7,039 bases of DNA from Candidatus Omnitrophota bacterium (GCA_018829455.1 JAHJUB010000148.1:1-7039), one strand, 5' to 3'; counted from the stretch's first letter, positions 1 through 5,654 are shown. The notes: a model not told the origin generated them from the letters alone. Translations and numbers: made by a program.

Positions 1-1040
1 CCCAGATGGTCTTCAAATGCATCCCACAATTGATATCGTTCTTCCTGCCGGCTGGCAACAATATAATGCAGATTCCGTTTCTTCAATTCCTCCAGGTTTT
101 CCGCGCTGGACATTCCTCTGTCTATCACCACAGTTTGGCCTTTCTGCAATCCAACCCGGTTATTCAACAAATCCAACATTATCGGTAGCGAGGGCGCATC
201 ATTCTGGTTCCCTTTGAAAACTTCATGTGCTACCGGAAACCCTTCCCGGCCAATTACCAATCCCACCACCACCTGTTTGCAATCAAACCGTTTGTCCCGT
301 GAGTATCCCCGTTGGGCTTTCGGGTTCTTCAACGCCTCTCCTTCAAAATAGGTCGATGTCAAATCATAGAAAAGAATAGTATTGTCCAATCCGAATAAAC
401 TGCGTTCTCGTTCGGCCAATGCTTGTTCTATTTTCTCCCTGTGCGGATGCAACAGGTCCAGCATTCGGTATAATGTTTCATCGACAAGCGTAGCGGCCGA
501 TATTCCCAACATATCTTCCAAAGCCGTGCTGCGAATCCAGTCCGGCATTGCGTGTTCTGACCCGGGATGCACAAGGCGGTTCATTGTCATTGCACATGCC
601 AGATTTCGTGCCCGTTCTCCCAGTCCGATTTCTTCCAATATCTCTTTCATTTCCAATCGCTTCCAAAATTGATATCCCACATGTACTGTCCCTGCTTCCC
701 GGATTTCTTCGGTCTCTACTTTGTTAGTCTGCACTGATATCACATCGTCACTGCTTTTCTTTCTTGGTCTATCCGGTATCACCTCTTTTCGCTCCTTTAC
801 CTTTTTTACAATATCCAAAACTTCTTTGTCTGGCCCCTCTCCAAATAGCGGTTGTCCGGCCAGCGCATCTTCCACCTTATGCGCCAAGATTAACCATTCT
901 TCAGCTGGCCGCGGCTGTAAATCTCCCAAACAGCAAATCGTCTTCTGCCGTGGCCCTTTTTCTGTCTGTACCGATTCCACCAATACGTAGTTGTAATACT
1001 TCTTTCCCTTATACGTTGACCAGGCTTTTCGTATGTACAT
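1..1040 (-). CDS. IS1634-family (IS4 superfamily) DDE transposase, 3' end beyond window
   Basis: The reading frame is open from an ATG at 1040 to the left window edge, 346 codons with no stop, so the C-terminal part is missing only because the window ends. The enzyme would cut and join the ends of its insertion sequence. The N-terminus (MYIRKAWSTYKGKKYYNYVL) is the short strand-rich start usual for IS1634-type transposases. The RNase H-like core begins with FYDLTSTYFEG at about residues 224-234, where D226 is the likely first catalytic acid. It continues with GYSRDKR (245-251), CKQVVVGLVI (254-263) and HEVFKGNQND (272-281). VVIDRGMSSAENLE (304-317) holds D307, the likely second acid. The third acid (E) should lie beyond position 1. 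No frameshift is seen in the visible part, so the element may be intact. It lies downstream of, and in the same direction as, the short gene at 1443-1213. The family call is confident from motifs; the exact IS name is not known. Confidence 0.93.
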   Translation of the reverse strand, partial: MYIRKAWSTYKGKKYYNYVLVESVQTEKGPRQKTICCLGDLQPRPAEEWLILAHKVEDALAGQPLFGEGPDKEVLDIVKKVKERKEVIPDRPRKKSSDDVISVQTNKVETEEIREAGTVHVGYQFWKRLEMKEILEEIGLGERARNLACAMTMNRLVHPGSEHAMPDWIRSTALEDMLGISAATLVDETLYRMLDLLHPHREKIEQALAERERSLFGLDNTILFYDLTSTYFEGEALKNPKAQRGYSRDKRFDCKQVVVGLVIGREGFPVAHEVFKGNQNDAPSLPIMLDLLNNRVGLQKGQTVVIDRGMSSAENLEELKKRNLHYIVASRQEERYQLWDAFEDHL

Positions 1041-1048
1041 ATTACACT

Positions 1049-1077
1049 ATTATATAGCATATCTTTTTCCCTGTCAA
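1049..1077 (-). promoter_or_regulatory. Perfect-consensus sigma70 promoter for the transposase
   Basis: On the minus strand, TTGACA (1077-1072) is followed by a 17-base spacer and TATAAT (1054-1049), an exact match to the vegetative consensus with ideal spacing. Transcription should begin about 6-8 bases past the -10 box, near 1041-1043, while the ATG is at 1040. The mRNA would therefore be leaderless or nearly so, and no Shine-Dalgarno site precedes the ATG. A strong promoter with a leaderless start could keep transposase translation low; that consequence is inference. Confidence 0.85.
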
Positions 1078-1145
1078 GTAAAACAGATTGTTTTTATACA
1101 CTACAATGCCCCTTTTGTACTTCCGGTTTTCCAAATCCCTTGTGT

Positions 1146-1191
1146 ATCAATTGATTCCGAAAAACGGATTTGTAAAAATACCGAATTTCGG
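1146..1191. repeat. Cluster of three small dyads in the IS terminal region
   Basis: Within 46 bases there is a perfect 10-base palindrome (ATCAATTGAT, 1146-1155), a TCCG-AAAAA-CGGA hairpin (1156-1168) and a CCGAA-T-TTCGG palindrome (1181-1191). They lie between the inferred IS end and the transposase promoter. They could be transposase-binding sites, or structures that weaken transcripts entering the IS from the gene at 1443-1213. Either role is inferred. Confidence 0.45.
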
Positions 1192-1212
1192 GGAGTTACT
1201 GTGGAACTTGGG

Positions 1213-1443
1213 CTAGACTGAGCCATTGAGGGCTACGGCATAACCTTTGGTCGGGATTCCACCGGCGTAAAAGGTTGCCACATTCTTTTCTCTGGTTTTG
1301 GAGAGTTTAAGATAAATTTCTGACCGGTCTTTGCTGTGGGCCAGAATCTTTAACTCGGCAAGCTGACCCAAGTTGTCCTCTTTCAACACCATTGCCAAAA
1401 TCCACTCGTTCCTGTATTTTTTCCCAACTTCTCTTAGTTTCAT
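1213..1443 (-). CDS. Small conserved-looking protein of unknown function (76 aa), possibly cut at its 3' end by the IS
   Basis: This 76-residue frame begins MKLREVGKKYRNEWILAMVL and ends in KGYAVALNGSV. It is judged real because a strong Shine-Dalgarno site (GAGGTGG, 1459-1453) lies 9 bases before the ATG and a good promoter lies about 50 bases upstream. The composition also looks like a small soluble alpha/beta protein, rich in charged residues, with no signal peptide or membrane segment and no cysteine. Its style (MKL..V..KY.NEW, ILAHSKDR, VATFYAGGIP) resembles small hypothetical proteins that I recall being encoded beside retropepsin-like aspartyl proteases in other bacteria; this recollection is tentative. 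No such partner follows here, because the IS begins at once after the stop. The stop codon (1215-1213) abuts the presumed IS end, so the last few residues may be altered. Function not assigned. Confidence 0.72.
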   Translation of the reverse strand: MKLREVGKKYRNEWILAMVLKEDNLGQLAELKILAHSKDRSEIYLKLSKTREKNVATFYAGGIPTKGYAVALNGSV

Positions 1444-1452
1444 TTTTTTTCA

Positions 1453-1459
1453 CCACCTC
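1453..1459 (-). promoter_or_regulatory. Shine-Dalgarno site of the 76-aa gene
   Basis: GAGGTGG on the minus strand lies 9 bases before the ATG at 1443. It fixes the start codon and is the clearest ribosome-binding site in the window, in contrast to iscR, iscS, larE and mnmA. Confidence 0.8.
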
Positions 1460-1493
1460 ATTTTCGATTCTTAATCTATCATTGAACAAAGAA

Positions 1494-1523
1494 CTTATAT
1501 ATTTTAACGATTGTTTCTGTCAA
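1494..1523 (-). promoter_or_regulatory. Sigma70-type promoter for the 76-aa gene
   Basis: On the minus strand, TTGACA (1523-1518), an 18-base spacer and TATAAG (1499-1494) match the vegetative consensus in 11 of 12 positions. The predicted transcript would start near 1487 and have a leader of about 45 bases carrying the GAGGTGG ribosome-binding site. The promoter lies just downstream of the mnmA stop, so the short gene can be transcribed separately from the isc-larE-mnmA unit. Confidence 0.7.
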
Positions 1524-1547
1524 ACCAGGTCCCGAGAAACAGCGGCC

Positions 1548-1615
1548 TGTCATCCTGAAACCCAAACGAAGGATAAAAAGCGAGATTCTTCGTCGCAATG
1601 CTCCTCAGAATGACA
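1548..1615. repeat. 68-bp terminal-inverted-repeat element covering the 3' end of mnmA
   Basis: The two ends are TGTCATCCTGA (1548-1558) and TCAGAATGACA (1605-1615), inverted copies of each other with one mismatch in 11. Read on the minus strand, the interior encodes CHSEEHCDEESRF..., a peptide pattern I recognise from a widespread short dispersed repeat often mistranslated at the edges of genes. It is too small to encode a transposase and is best called MITE-like. It provides the last 21 codons and the TGA stop of mnmA. Only one copy is in this window, so dispersal is argued from recognition rather than shown here. Confidence 0.75.
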
Positions 1616-2701
1616 CGAGGCGATAACCCCCCCTCCCAAAATTGTGTCGCCCTTATAAAAAACGACTGATTGGCCCGGGGTTACGGCGAATTGAGGTTTC
1701 CGGAACTTTACCCGGACCTTTCCGTTCAAGGGCTCAATCGTCACCGGGGTTTCCGGGTTGCGGTAGCGAATCTTCGCCGTTGCCTTAAACATTTCGGAAG
1801 GTTTTTCGCCAATCCAGTTAAGGTCGTCGACCAGAAGTTCTTTTCGATAAACAGCCTCCTTTTCCGCTACGACCAAGGCGTTACGCGCCGGGTCTATCTC
1901 TACCACGTAAAGCGGTCTGGGCAAAGAAATTCCCAGACCTTCTCTCTGACCTACGGTGTAAAAAGCGATTCCTTTGTGTTGGCCCAGCCATTTTCCTTCC
2001 AGATTAAAAATTGGACCAGGAGTTGCCGCCTCCGGAATTCTGTCCCGGATAAACCGGCCGTAATCGTTATCCGGGATAAAACAAATCTCCTGACTGCCTT
2101 TCTTTCCGGAGTTGGGAAAACCGAAAGAACGCGCTTTCTTCCGAACCTCTTCTTTGGTAAACCCTCCCAGGGGGAAAAGAACGGCGGATAGTTGTTCCCG
2201 GGTAAGGTTGTAAAGGAAATAGGACTGGTCCCGCTTGGCATCAATCCCTTTTTTGAGAAAATAATGCGTACCTTTCCTGGTAATTCTGGCGTAATGGCCG
2301 GTGGCAACGTAGTCGGCGCTGATTTCCTGCGCCTTTTTCAAAAAATAGGCGAATTTAATCCGGCGGTTGCACATTACACAGGGGTTAGGCGTCTGACCGG
2401 AAAGGTAGGTCTGACAAAAATAGTCAATGACCTCTTTCTGAAATACTTTACGGCAGTTCAGGACGTAGTGGGAAATTTGAAGAATTCTCGCCACCCTCTT
2501 CGCGTCTTCAATGGCGGAAAGACCGCAGCAGCCGCCAGGCTCCTTTTCGGAGGGTTTACCCGCCGAAGCTTCAGCGTAGGCGGGCCACAACTGGAGGGTA
2601 AATCCGATGACTTCGTAACCGGATTCTTTAAGAAGGCCGGCGGCAACCGAAGAGTCAACGCCTCCGCTCATCAAAACTGCGACACGGGGTTTTTTTTTCA
2701 T
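1550..2701 (-). CDS. mnmA: tRNA-specific 2-thiouridylase MnmA, with repeat-derived C-terminus
   Basis: MnmA adenylates U34 of tRNAs for Lys, Glu and Gln and replaces its 2-oxygen with sulfur received as persulfide, ultimately from a cysteine desulfurase such as IscS encoded upstream. The ATP PP-loop is SGGVDSS (residues 12-18). The catalytic cysteine is C108 in TPNPC, and the persulfide-relay cysteine is C207 in QEICFIPD. Further signatures are GHYAR (135-139), KRDQSYFLY (157-165) and GQREGLGI (251-258). The C-terminal barrel should end near LGGGVI (355-360). Two oddities are visible. Residues 40-48 (PAYAEASAG) come from a palindromic repeat inserted in frame between LQLW and the GGCC motif. 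Residues 363-383 are read entirely from the 68-bp element at 1548-1615, making the protein longer than the usual 350-370 residues. All catalytic motifs are intact, so the enzyme is probably active. No Shine-Dalgarno site precedes the ATG. Confidence 0.96.
   Translation of the reverse strand: MKKKPRVAVLMSGGVDSSVAAGLLKESGYEVIGFTLQLWPAYAEASAGKPSEKEPGGCCGLSAIEDAKRVARILQISHYVLNCRKVFQKEVIDYFCQTYLSGQTPNPCVMCNRRIKFAYFLKKAQEISADYVATGHYARITRKGTHYFLKKGIDAKRDQSYFLYNLTREQLSAVLFPLGGFTKEEVRKKARSFGFPNSGKKGSQEICFIPDNDYGRFIRDRIPEAATPGPIFNLEGKWLGQHKGIAFYTVGQREGLGISLPRPLYVVEIDPARNALVVAEKEAVYRKELLVDDLNWIGEKPSEMFKATAKIRYRNPETPVTIEPLNGKVRVKFRKPQFAVTPGQSVVFYKGDTILGGGVIASCHSEEHCDEESRFLSFVWVSG
2559..2584. repeat. 26-bp palindromic repeat inserted in frame in mnmA
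   Basis: CCCGCC (2559-2564) and GGCGGG (2579-2584) are inverted arms around a GAAGCTTC palindrome (2565-2572). On the minus strand it encodes PAYAEASAG in MnmA. I recognise this sequence as a common short palindrome in some uncultivated-bacterial genomes. Related MnmA proteins have a short linker here, so an in-frame insertion is the simplest reading, comparable in principle to the Rickettsia palindromic elements. Confidence 0.65.
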
Positions 2702-2715
2702 TGTAAACGTAGTTT

Positions 2716-2771
2716 GTAGGGGCGGGGTTACATCCCCGCCCGTGTTTTGACAGGCGGGACGCCTGTCCTAC
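2716..2771. repeat. Intergenic GTAGG...CCTAC repeat between larE and mnmA (copy 1)
   Basis: Outer arms GTAGG (2716-2720) and CCTAC (2767-2771) enclose two hairpins. One has stem GGGCGGGG/CCCCGCCC (2720-2727 with 2734-2741) and loop TTACAT. The other has stem GACAGGCG/CGCCTGTC (2749-2756 with 2760-2767) and loop GGA. As RNA or cruciform DNA this would form a three-way junction. On the minus strand the outer arm contains the TAG stop codon of larE (2770-2768). The same layout recurs at 3592-3641 and 5701-5795. Confidence 0.85.
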
Positions 2772-3580
2772 TTTTTAGGGTTAAAATTAGGATTAAAACT
2801 GCCGGTGCGGTAACCTTCTAAATCGAGGGTAATGAATTTGAAACCAATCTTCTTGAAATATTTTGCGATTTTGAGATGCTCGGCTAATATTTTAGGGAAA
2901 TTGTATTTATCAACTTCAATCCTGGCAATTTCCTGGTGGTACCTGAGCCGGATATTCCCTGAAATACCCAGGGAACGCAGATATCTCTCGGCTTTATCCA
3001 CTTTTTCCAGCGCTTCGCGGGTCAAAGGAATTCCGTAGGGAATCCGGCTGGCCAGGCAGGCAGCAGCCGGCTTTTCCGCGGTGGGCAAACGGAATTTTCG
3101 GGAAAGAGCGCGCACTTCTTCTTTGGTAAGACCGGCTTCCAGTAAAGGGTGGCGTACAGAGAGTTCCCGGGCAGCCTGACTGCCGGGCCGAAAGTCGGAA
3201 AGATCGCTCTTGGTGGTACCGTCAACCACGAAAGGCAATCTTTCCCTGCAGGCAATTTCCATCATGGTTTGGAATAGTTCTTTCTTGCAAAAATAGCAGC
3301 GGTTAACCGGGTTGGCACGGAAATGCTTATCAGCCCACTCTCCGGTTTTTACTATTTCGTGCTTCACACCGAGACGGCAGGCAATCTCACGGGCTTCCTT
3401 TAATTCCTCTTTCGGGTAGGTTTCGCTGGAAGCAGTTACTGCCAAAACTCTTTCGCCTAACACATCAGCCGCAACTTTAAGGAGCAGGGTACTGTCTGCG
3501 CCGCCGGAAAAAGCAACTACCACACCCTTCATTTCTTTGAGGATGCGAGTCAGTTTTTGGAGTTTTTTTTCGGGAAGCAT
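2768..3580 (-). CDS. larE: LarE-type ATP-dependent sulfur transferase, three-cysteine (probable Fe-S) form
   Basis: LarE adenylates pyridinium-3,5-biscarboxylate mononucleotide and converts its carboxylates to thiocarboxylates, giving the precursor of the nickel-pincer cofactor of lactate racemase (LarA) and related enzymes. The PP-loop is SGGADST (residues 25-31). GTTKSD (121-126) and RPG..AA (131-137) are family signatures. C175 in AACLASRIPYG matches the sulfur-donating cysteine known as C176 in Lactobacillus LarE. Two more cysteines, C95 and C98 in NRCYFCK, give the three-cysteine set that in other LarE proteins binds a [4Fe-4S] cluster carrying an extra sulfide, instead of sacrificing the cysteine. 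The length (270 aa) is normal. The end DLEGYRTGSFNPNFNPKK departs from the usual ending after GYR-G-S, and the TAG stop lies in the following repeat. There is no clear Shine-Dalgarno site. larA, larB and larC are absent nearby, so another PP-loop thiolation substrate is possible. Confidence 0.9.
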   Translation of the reverse strand: MLPEKKLQKLTRILKEMKGVVVAFSGGADSTLLLKVAADVLGERVLAVTASSETYPKEELKEAREIACRLGVKHEIVKTGEWADKHFRANPVNRCYFCKKELFQTMMEIACRERLPFVVDGTTKSDLSDFRPGSQAARELSVRHPLLEAGLTKEEVRALSRKFRLPTAEKPAAACLASRIPYGIPLTREALEKVDKAERYLRSLGISGNIRLRYHQEIARIEVDKYNFPKILAEHLKIAKYFKKIGFKFITLDLEGYRTGSFNPNFNPKK

Positions 3581-3591
3581 ATTTTGAAAAC

Positions 3592-3641
3592 GTAGGGGTT
3601 CGATTTATCGAACCCGCGGGCGCCATAAATGACGCCCCTAC
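3592..3641. repeat. Intergenic GTAGGGG...CCCCTAC repeat between iscU and larE (copy 2)
   Basis: Outer arms GTAGGGG (3592-3598) and CCCCTAC (3635-3641) are perfectly inverted. Inside are a 9-bp stem GGGTTCGAT/ATCGAACCC with a TT loop (3596-3615) and a second hairpin GGGCG/CGCCC (3618-3622 with 3633-3637), extended by CAT/ATG around an AA loop. The 50-base unit fills most of the spacer. Its right arm gives the TAG stop of iscU (3640-3638). Confidence 0.87.
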
Positions 3642-4030
3642 TTTACGGTCTGCTTTTTTCGGTAATCGTCAATGGCAGCCTTCAGCGCTTCCTCTGCCAG
3701 GACTGAACAATGCATCTTAATCGGCGGCAGTCCGCCTAAGGCCTCAGCCACCGCCTTGTTGGAAATCTTCAAGGCTTCTTCCAAACTCTTGCCTTTAACC
3801 AGTTCCGTTACCATGGAACTGGTGGCAATGGCAGCGCCGCATCCGAAAGTGCGGAACCTGGTATCGGTAATGATGTTGTTTTCCACTTTTATAAACAGCT
3901 CCATAACGTCGCCGCAGATTGGATTCCCCACTTTGCCGACGCCGGACGGATTCTCCATCACGCCGACGTTCCGGGGATTACGGAAATGGTCCATCACTGT
4001 TTCGCTGTACGGAAAAGGGGTTTCAGCCAT
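3638..4030 (-). CDS. iscU: IscU/NifU-type Fe-S cluster scaffold protein
   Basis: This 130-residue scaffold assembles [2Fe-2S] and [4Fe-4S] clusters from iron and the persulfide sulfur delivered by IscS, then hands them to acceptor proteins. The three ligand cysteines are C39 in NPICGD, C64 in FGCGAAIATSS and C108 in KMHCSVLAEEA. D41, needed for cluster release in the family, is present. The LPPIKMHC segment (101-108) sits where IscU has its chaperone-recognition LPPVK motif, although no hscA or hscB is seen here. The protein is the single-domain form without the C-terminal Nfu domain of nitrogen-fixation NifU. Its ATG shares one base with the iscS stop (TAATG), and GGAG lies 7 bases before it within iscS, so translation is probably coupled. 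The stop codon is read from the repeat at 3592-3641. The residues before it (KKQTVK) look ordinary, so little or nothing has been lost. Confidence 0.95.
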   Translation of the reverse strand: MAETPFPYSETVMDHFRNPRNVGVMENPSGVGKVGNPICGDVMELFIKVENNIITDTRFRTFGCGAAIATSSMVTELVKGKSLEEALKISNKAVAEALGGLPPIKMHCSVLAEEALKAAIDDYRKKQTVK

Positions 4031-5196
4031 TATTTGTCTCCGGGGTAAAGCGGGGACATCGCCCGCAATTTGGCTACAATTTTCGGGAAAATATCCAGGA
4101 CCCGGTCAACGTGCGCCTGGGTGGTCCACTTGCCCAGGGTAAACCGGATGGAACCGTGGGCAGATTCGGCCGGAAGGCCGATCGCCAGTAGGACTGAAGA
4201 TGGTTCCAGACTGCTGCTGGTACAGGCGGAACCGGTGGAAACGGCAATCCCCTCCAGGTCAAGGTTCAGGAGCATGGATTCGCCCTCCACGTAAGCGAAA
4301 GAGATGTTCACGTTGTTGGGCAGCCGTTGCGCCGGGTGACCGTTCAAGCGGCTGTCCGGCACTGCCTTCAGAATTCCTTTAATCAGCGCGTCGCGCAGTT
4401 GAGTTAATTTCTTTCCTTCCTCTTCCATTTCTACGGCTGCAATCTCAACTGCCTTTGCCAGGCCTACGATGCCGGCTGTATTTTCGGTCCCGGCCCGGAA
4501 CCGGCGTTCCTGGTCCCCGCCCTGGATTAAGGGTTTAATCTTCGTGCCGCGGCGGATATAAAGAAAACCAACACCCTTCGGACCGTAAAACTTATGGCCG
4601 GAAGCAGAAAGCAGGTCAACGGTCAGTTCGGAAACCATGGTCGGTAGATGACCAACAGCCTGGACCGCATCGGTATGAAAAAGTACACCTTTCTCGCGAC
4701 AAATCCTGCCCATCTCCGTGATGGGCTGAATGGTGCCGATTTCATTATTGGCGTGCATGATAGAAACCAGGATAGTCTTGTCGTTAAGCGCTTTCCGTAC
4801 CGCGTCCGGGTCCACCAAACCATTACTGTCCACCGGCAAAGTTATGATTTCAAAGCCTTCTTTAGCCAGAAACTTACCGGGCTCGCCAACCGCATGATGT
4901 TCCACAACGCTGGTGATAATGCGATTTCCTTTACCTCTCAGGGCAAAAGCCACCCCTTTCAGGGCGGTATTGTTACTCTCGCTGCCGCCGGAAGTAAAAA
5001 CTATCTCCTCGGGCTTGGCGCCGATAAAATCCGCCACCTTCTGCCGCGATTCCTCCAAAGCCGCCTTTGCTTCCTGACCGAAGGAATAGAGACTGGACGC
5101 ATTACCGAACTTATCGTAAAAATAGGGCTGCATTGCCTTAACCACTTCCGGGTGGGTAGGCGTTGTCGCCGCGTAATCCAGGTAGATTCGTTCCAT
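4030..5196 (-). CDS. iscS: Cysteine desulfurase IscS/NifS (class I)
   Basis: This pyridoxal-phosphate enzyme converts L-cysteine to alanine and holds the sulfur as a persulfide for IscU, MnmA and probably other sulfur acceptors. The N-terminus MERIYLDYAATTP is the typical start. H100 or H101 in VEHHAV stacks on the cofactor, D176 in HTDAVQ and the lysine K202 in SASGHKFYGPKG bind it, and RAGTEN (234-239) is the phosphate-binding signature. The catalytic cysteine C325 lies in STGSACTSSSLEPS, a loop of the class I type. The length of 388 residues is normal for NifS/IscS enzymes of Gram-positive anaerobes. The start is 5 bases after the iscR stop, with no clear Shine-Dalgarno site, which suggests re-initiation after iscR. 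It overlaps iscU by one base. Together with iscU it makes a minimal ISC system regulated by IscR. Confidence 0.96.
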   Translation of the reverse strand: MERIYLDYAATTPTHPEVVKAMQPYFYDKFGNASSLYSFGQEAKAALEESRQKVADFIGAKPEEIVFTSGGSESNNTALKGVAFALRGKGNRIITSVVEHHAVGEPGKFLAKEGFEIITLPVDSNGLVDPDAVRKALNDKTILVSIMHANNEIGTIQPITEMGRICREKGVLFHTDAVQAVGHLPTMVSELTVDLLSASGHKFYGPKGVGFLYIRRGTKIKPLIQGGDQERRFRAGTENTAGIVGLAKAVEIAAVEMEEEGKKLTQLRDALIKGILKAVPDSRLNGHPAQRLPNNVNISFAYVEGESMLLNLDLEGIAVSTGSACTSSSLEPSSVLLAIGLPAESAHGSIRFTLGKWTTQAHVDRVLDIFPKIVAKLRAMSPLYPGDK

Positions 5197-5201
5197 GTTT
5201 T

Positions 5202-5645
5202 TTAAATACTGTATAATAACTGGTTTTCCCTTTTCTTGTGACGCTGCTGTTCAGCCAATTTTGACAAAGTCCAGTGGTTTAGAATTTCCTCCATTGACTC
5301 TTTCATCTCCAACCACAGGTCCCGGCTGACGCACGTTCTGCTCCGCTCACAGAAAGAAGCATCTTCAAGGCATTCCACGATGGAAAGGGAGCCTTCGCTC
5401 GCCTTAAATATCTCCAAAAGAGTAATTTTTTCAGCCGGCTTACCCAGGATAAAACCGCCTTTGGCGCCCCGGATGCTCTTAATCAGACCGGCCACCTTCA
5501 AGTTTAGAGTCAATTGCTCCAGATATCGGGATGAAATCGCCTCGCGCCCGGCAATATCTTTAAGAAGCACCGGCTTATCGCCCTGGTGCAGGGTCAGGTC
5601 AAGCATCAATCTTACCGCATACCGTCCCTTGGTGGATAATTTCAT
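5202..5645 (-). CDS. iscR: Rrf2-family Fe-S-sensing transcription regulator IscR
   Basis: IscR binds a [2Fe-2S] cluster and, depending on cluster occupancy, represses or activates Fe-S biogenesis genes; it normally represses its own operon. The winged-helix DNA-binding domain covers about residues 1-70: MKLSTKGRYAVRLMLDL, the recognition helix SSRYLEQL with E43, and the wing RGAKGGFILGKP. Three cluster cysteines follow, C92, C99 and C105, spaced C-X6-C-X5-C. The fourth ligand, His107 in E. coli (CLTHDLW), is replaced here by R108 in CVSRDLW, so ligation must differ. The C-terminus is charged and hydrophilic (131-147). The protein has 147 residues, normal for the family. It is first in the operon, 5 bases before iscS, and its ATG lies directly after a promoter, leaving almost no leader. 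Rrf2 relatives such as CymR are an alternative, but the three cysteines and the isc neighbours favour IscR. Confidence 0.92.
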   Translation of the reverse strand: MKLSTKGRYAVRLMLDLTLHQGDKPVLLKDIAGREAISSRYLEQLTLNLKVAGLIKSIRGAKGGFILGKPAEKITLLEIFKASEGSLSIVECLEDASFCERSRTCVSRDLWLEMKESMEEILNHWTLSKLAEQQRHKKRENQLLYSI

Positions 5646-5654
5646 CTTATTAAT

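Larger units (their letters stand above)
1..1212 (-). mobile_element. Partial IS1634-family insertion sequence, 5' (transposase-start) end
   Basis: The element contains the transposase, its promoter and about 135 bases of upstream terminal DNA. I place the outer end near 1199-1212 (ctgtggaacttggg), because the coding frame of the neighbouring short gene stops at 1213-1215 and the DNA character changes there. This boundary is inferred: the other end is outside the window, so neither the terminal inverted repeat nor the target duplication can be checked. Confidence 0.6.

Noticed and set aside
382..1057. Plus-strand frames opposite the transposase
   Set aside because: They are serine- and cysteine-rich with no motif, whereas the minus strand encodes a continuous transposase with DDE-family motifs.
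1516..1547. Rho-independent terminator just after mnmA
   Set aside because: Only short, interrupted pairings (CAGG/CCTG, CCG/CGG) are possible and there is no U-tract.
1670..2719. Plus-strand frames of 173 and 175 residues opposite mnmA
   Set aside because: Both are shadows of the mnmA frame with no ribosome-binding site or family signature.
2768..3580. NAD synthetase, GMP synthase or tRNA(Ile)-lysidine synthetase identity for the PP-loop protein
   Set aside because: The CYFC pair, GTTKSD, the AACLASRIPYG cysteine motif and the DLEGYR ending are specific to LarE.
4648..5205. 185-residue plus-strand frame opposite iscS
   Set aside because: It is fully antisense to a highly conserved gene, has no recognisable motif, and has the composition expected from reading the complement of iscS.
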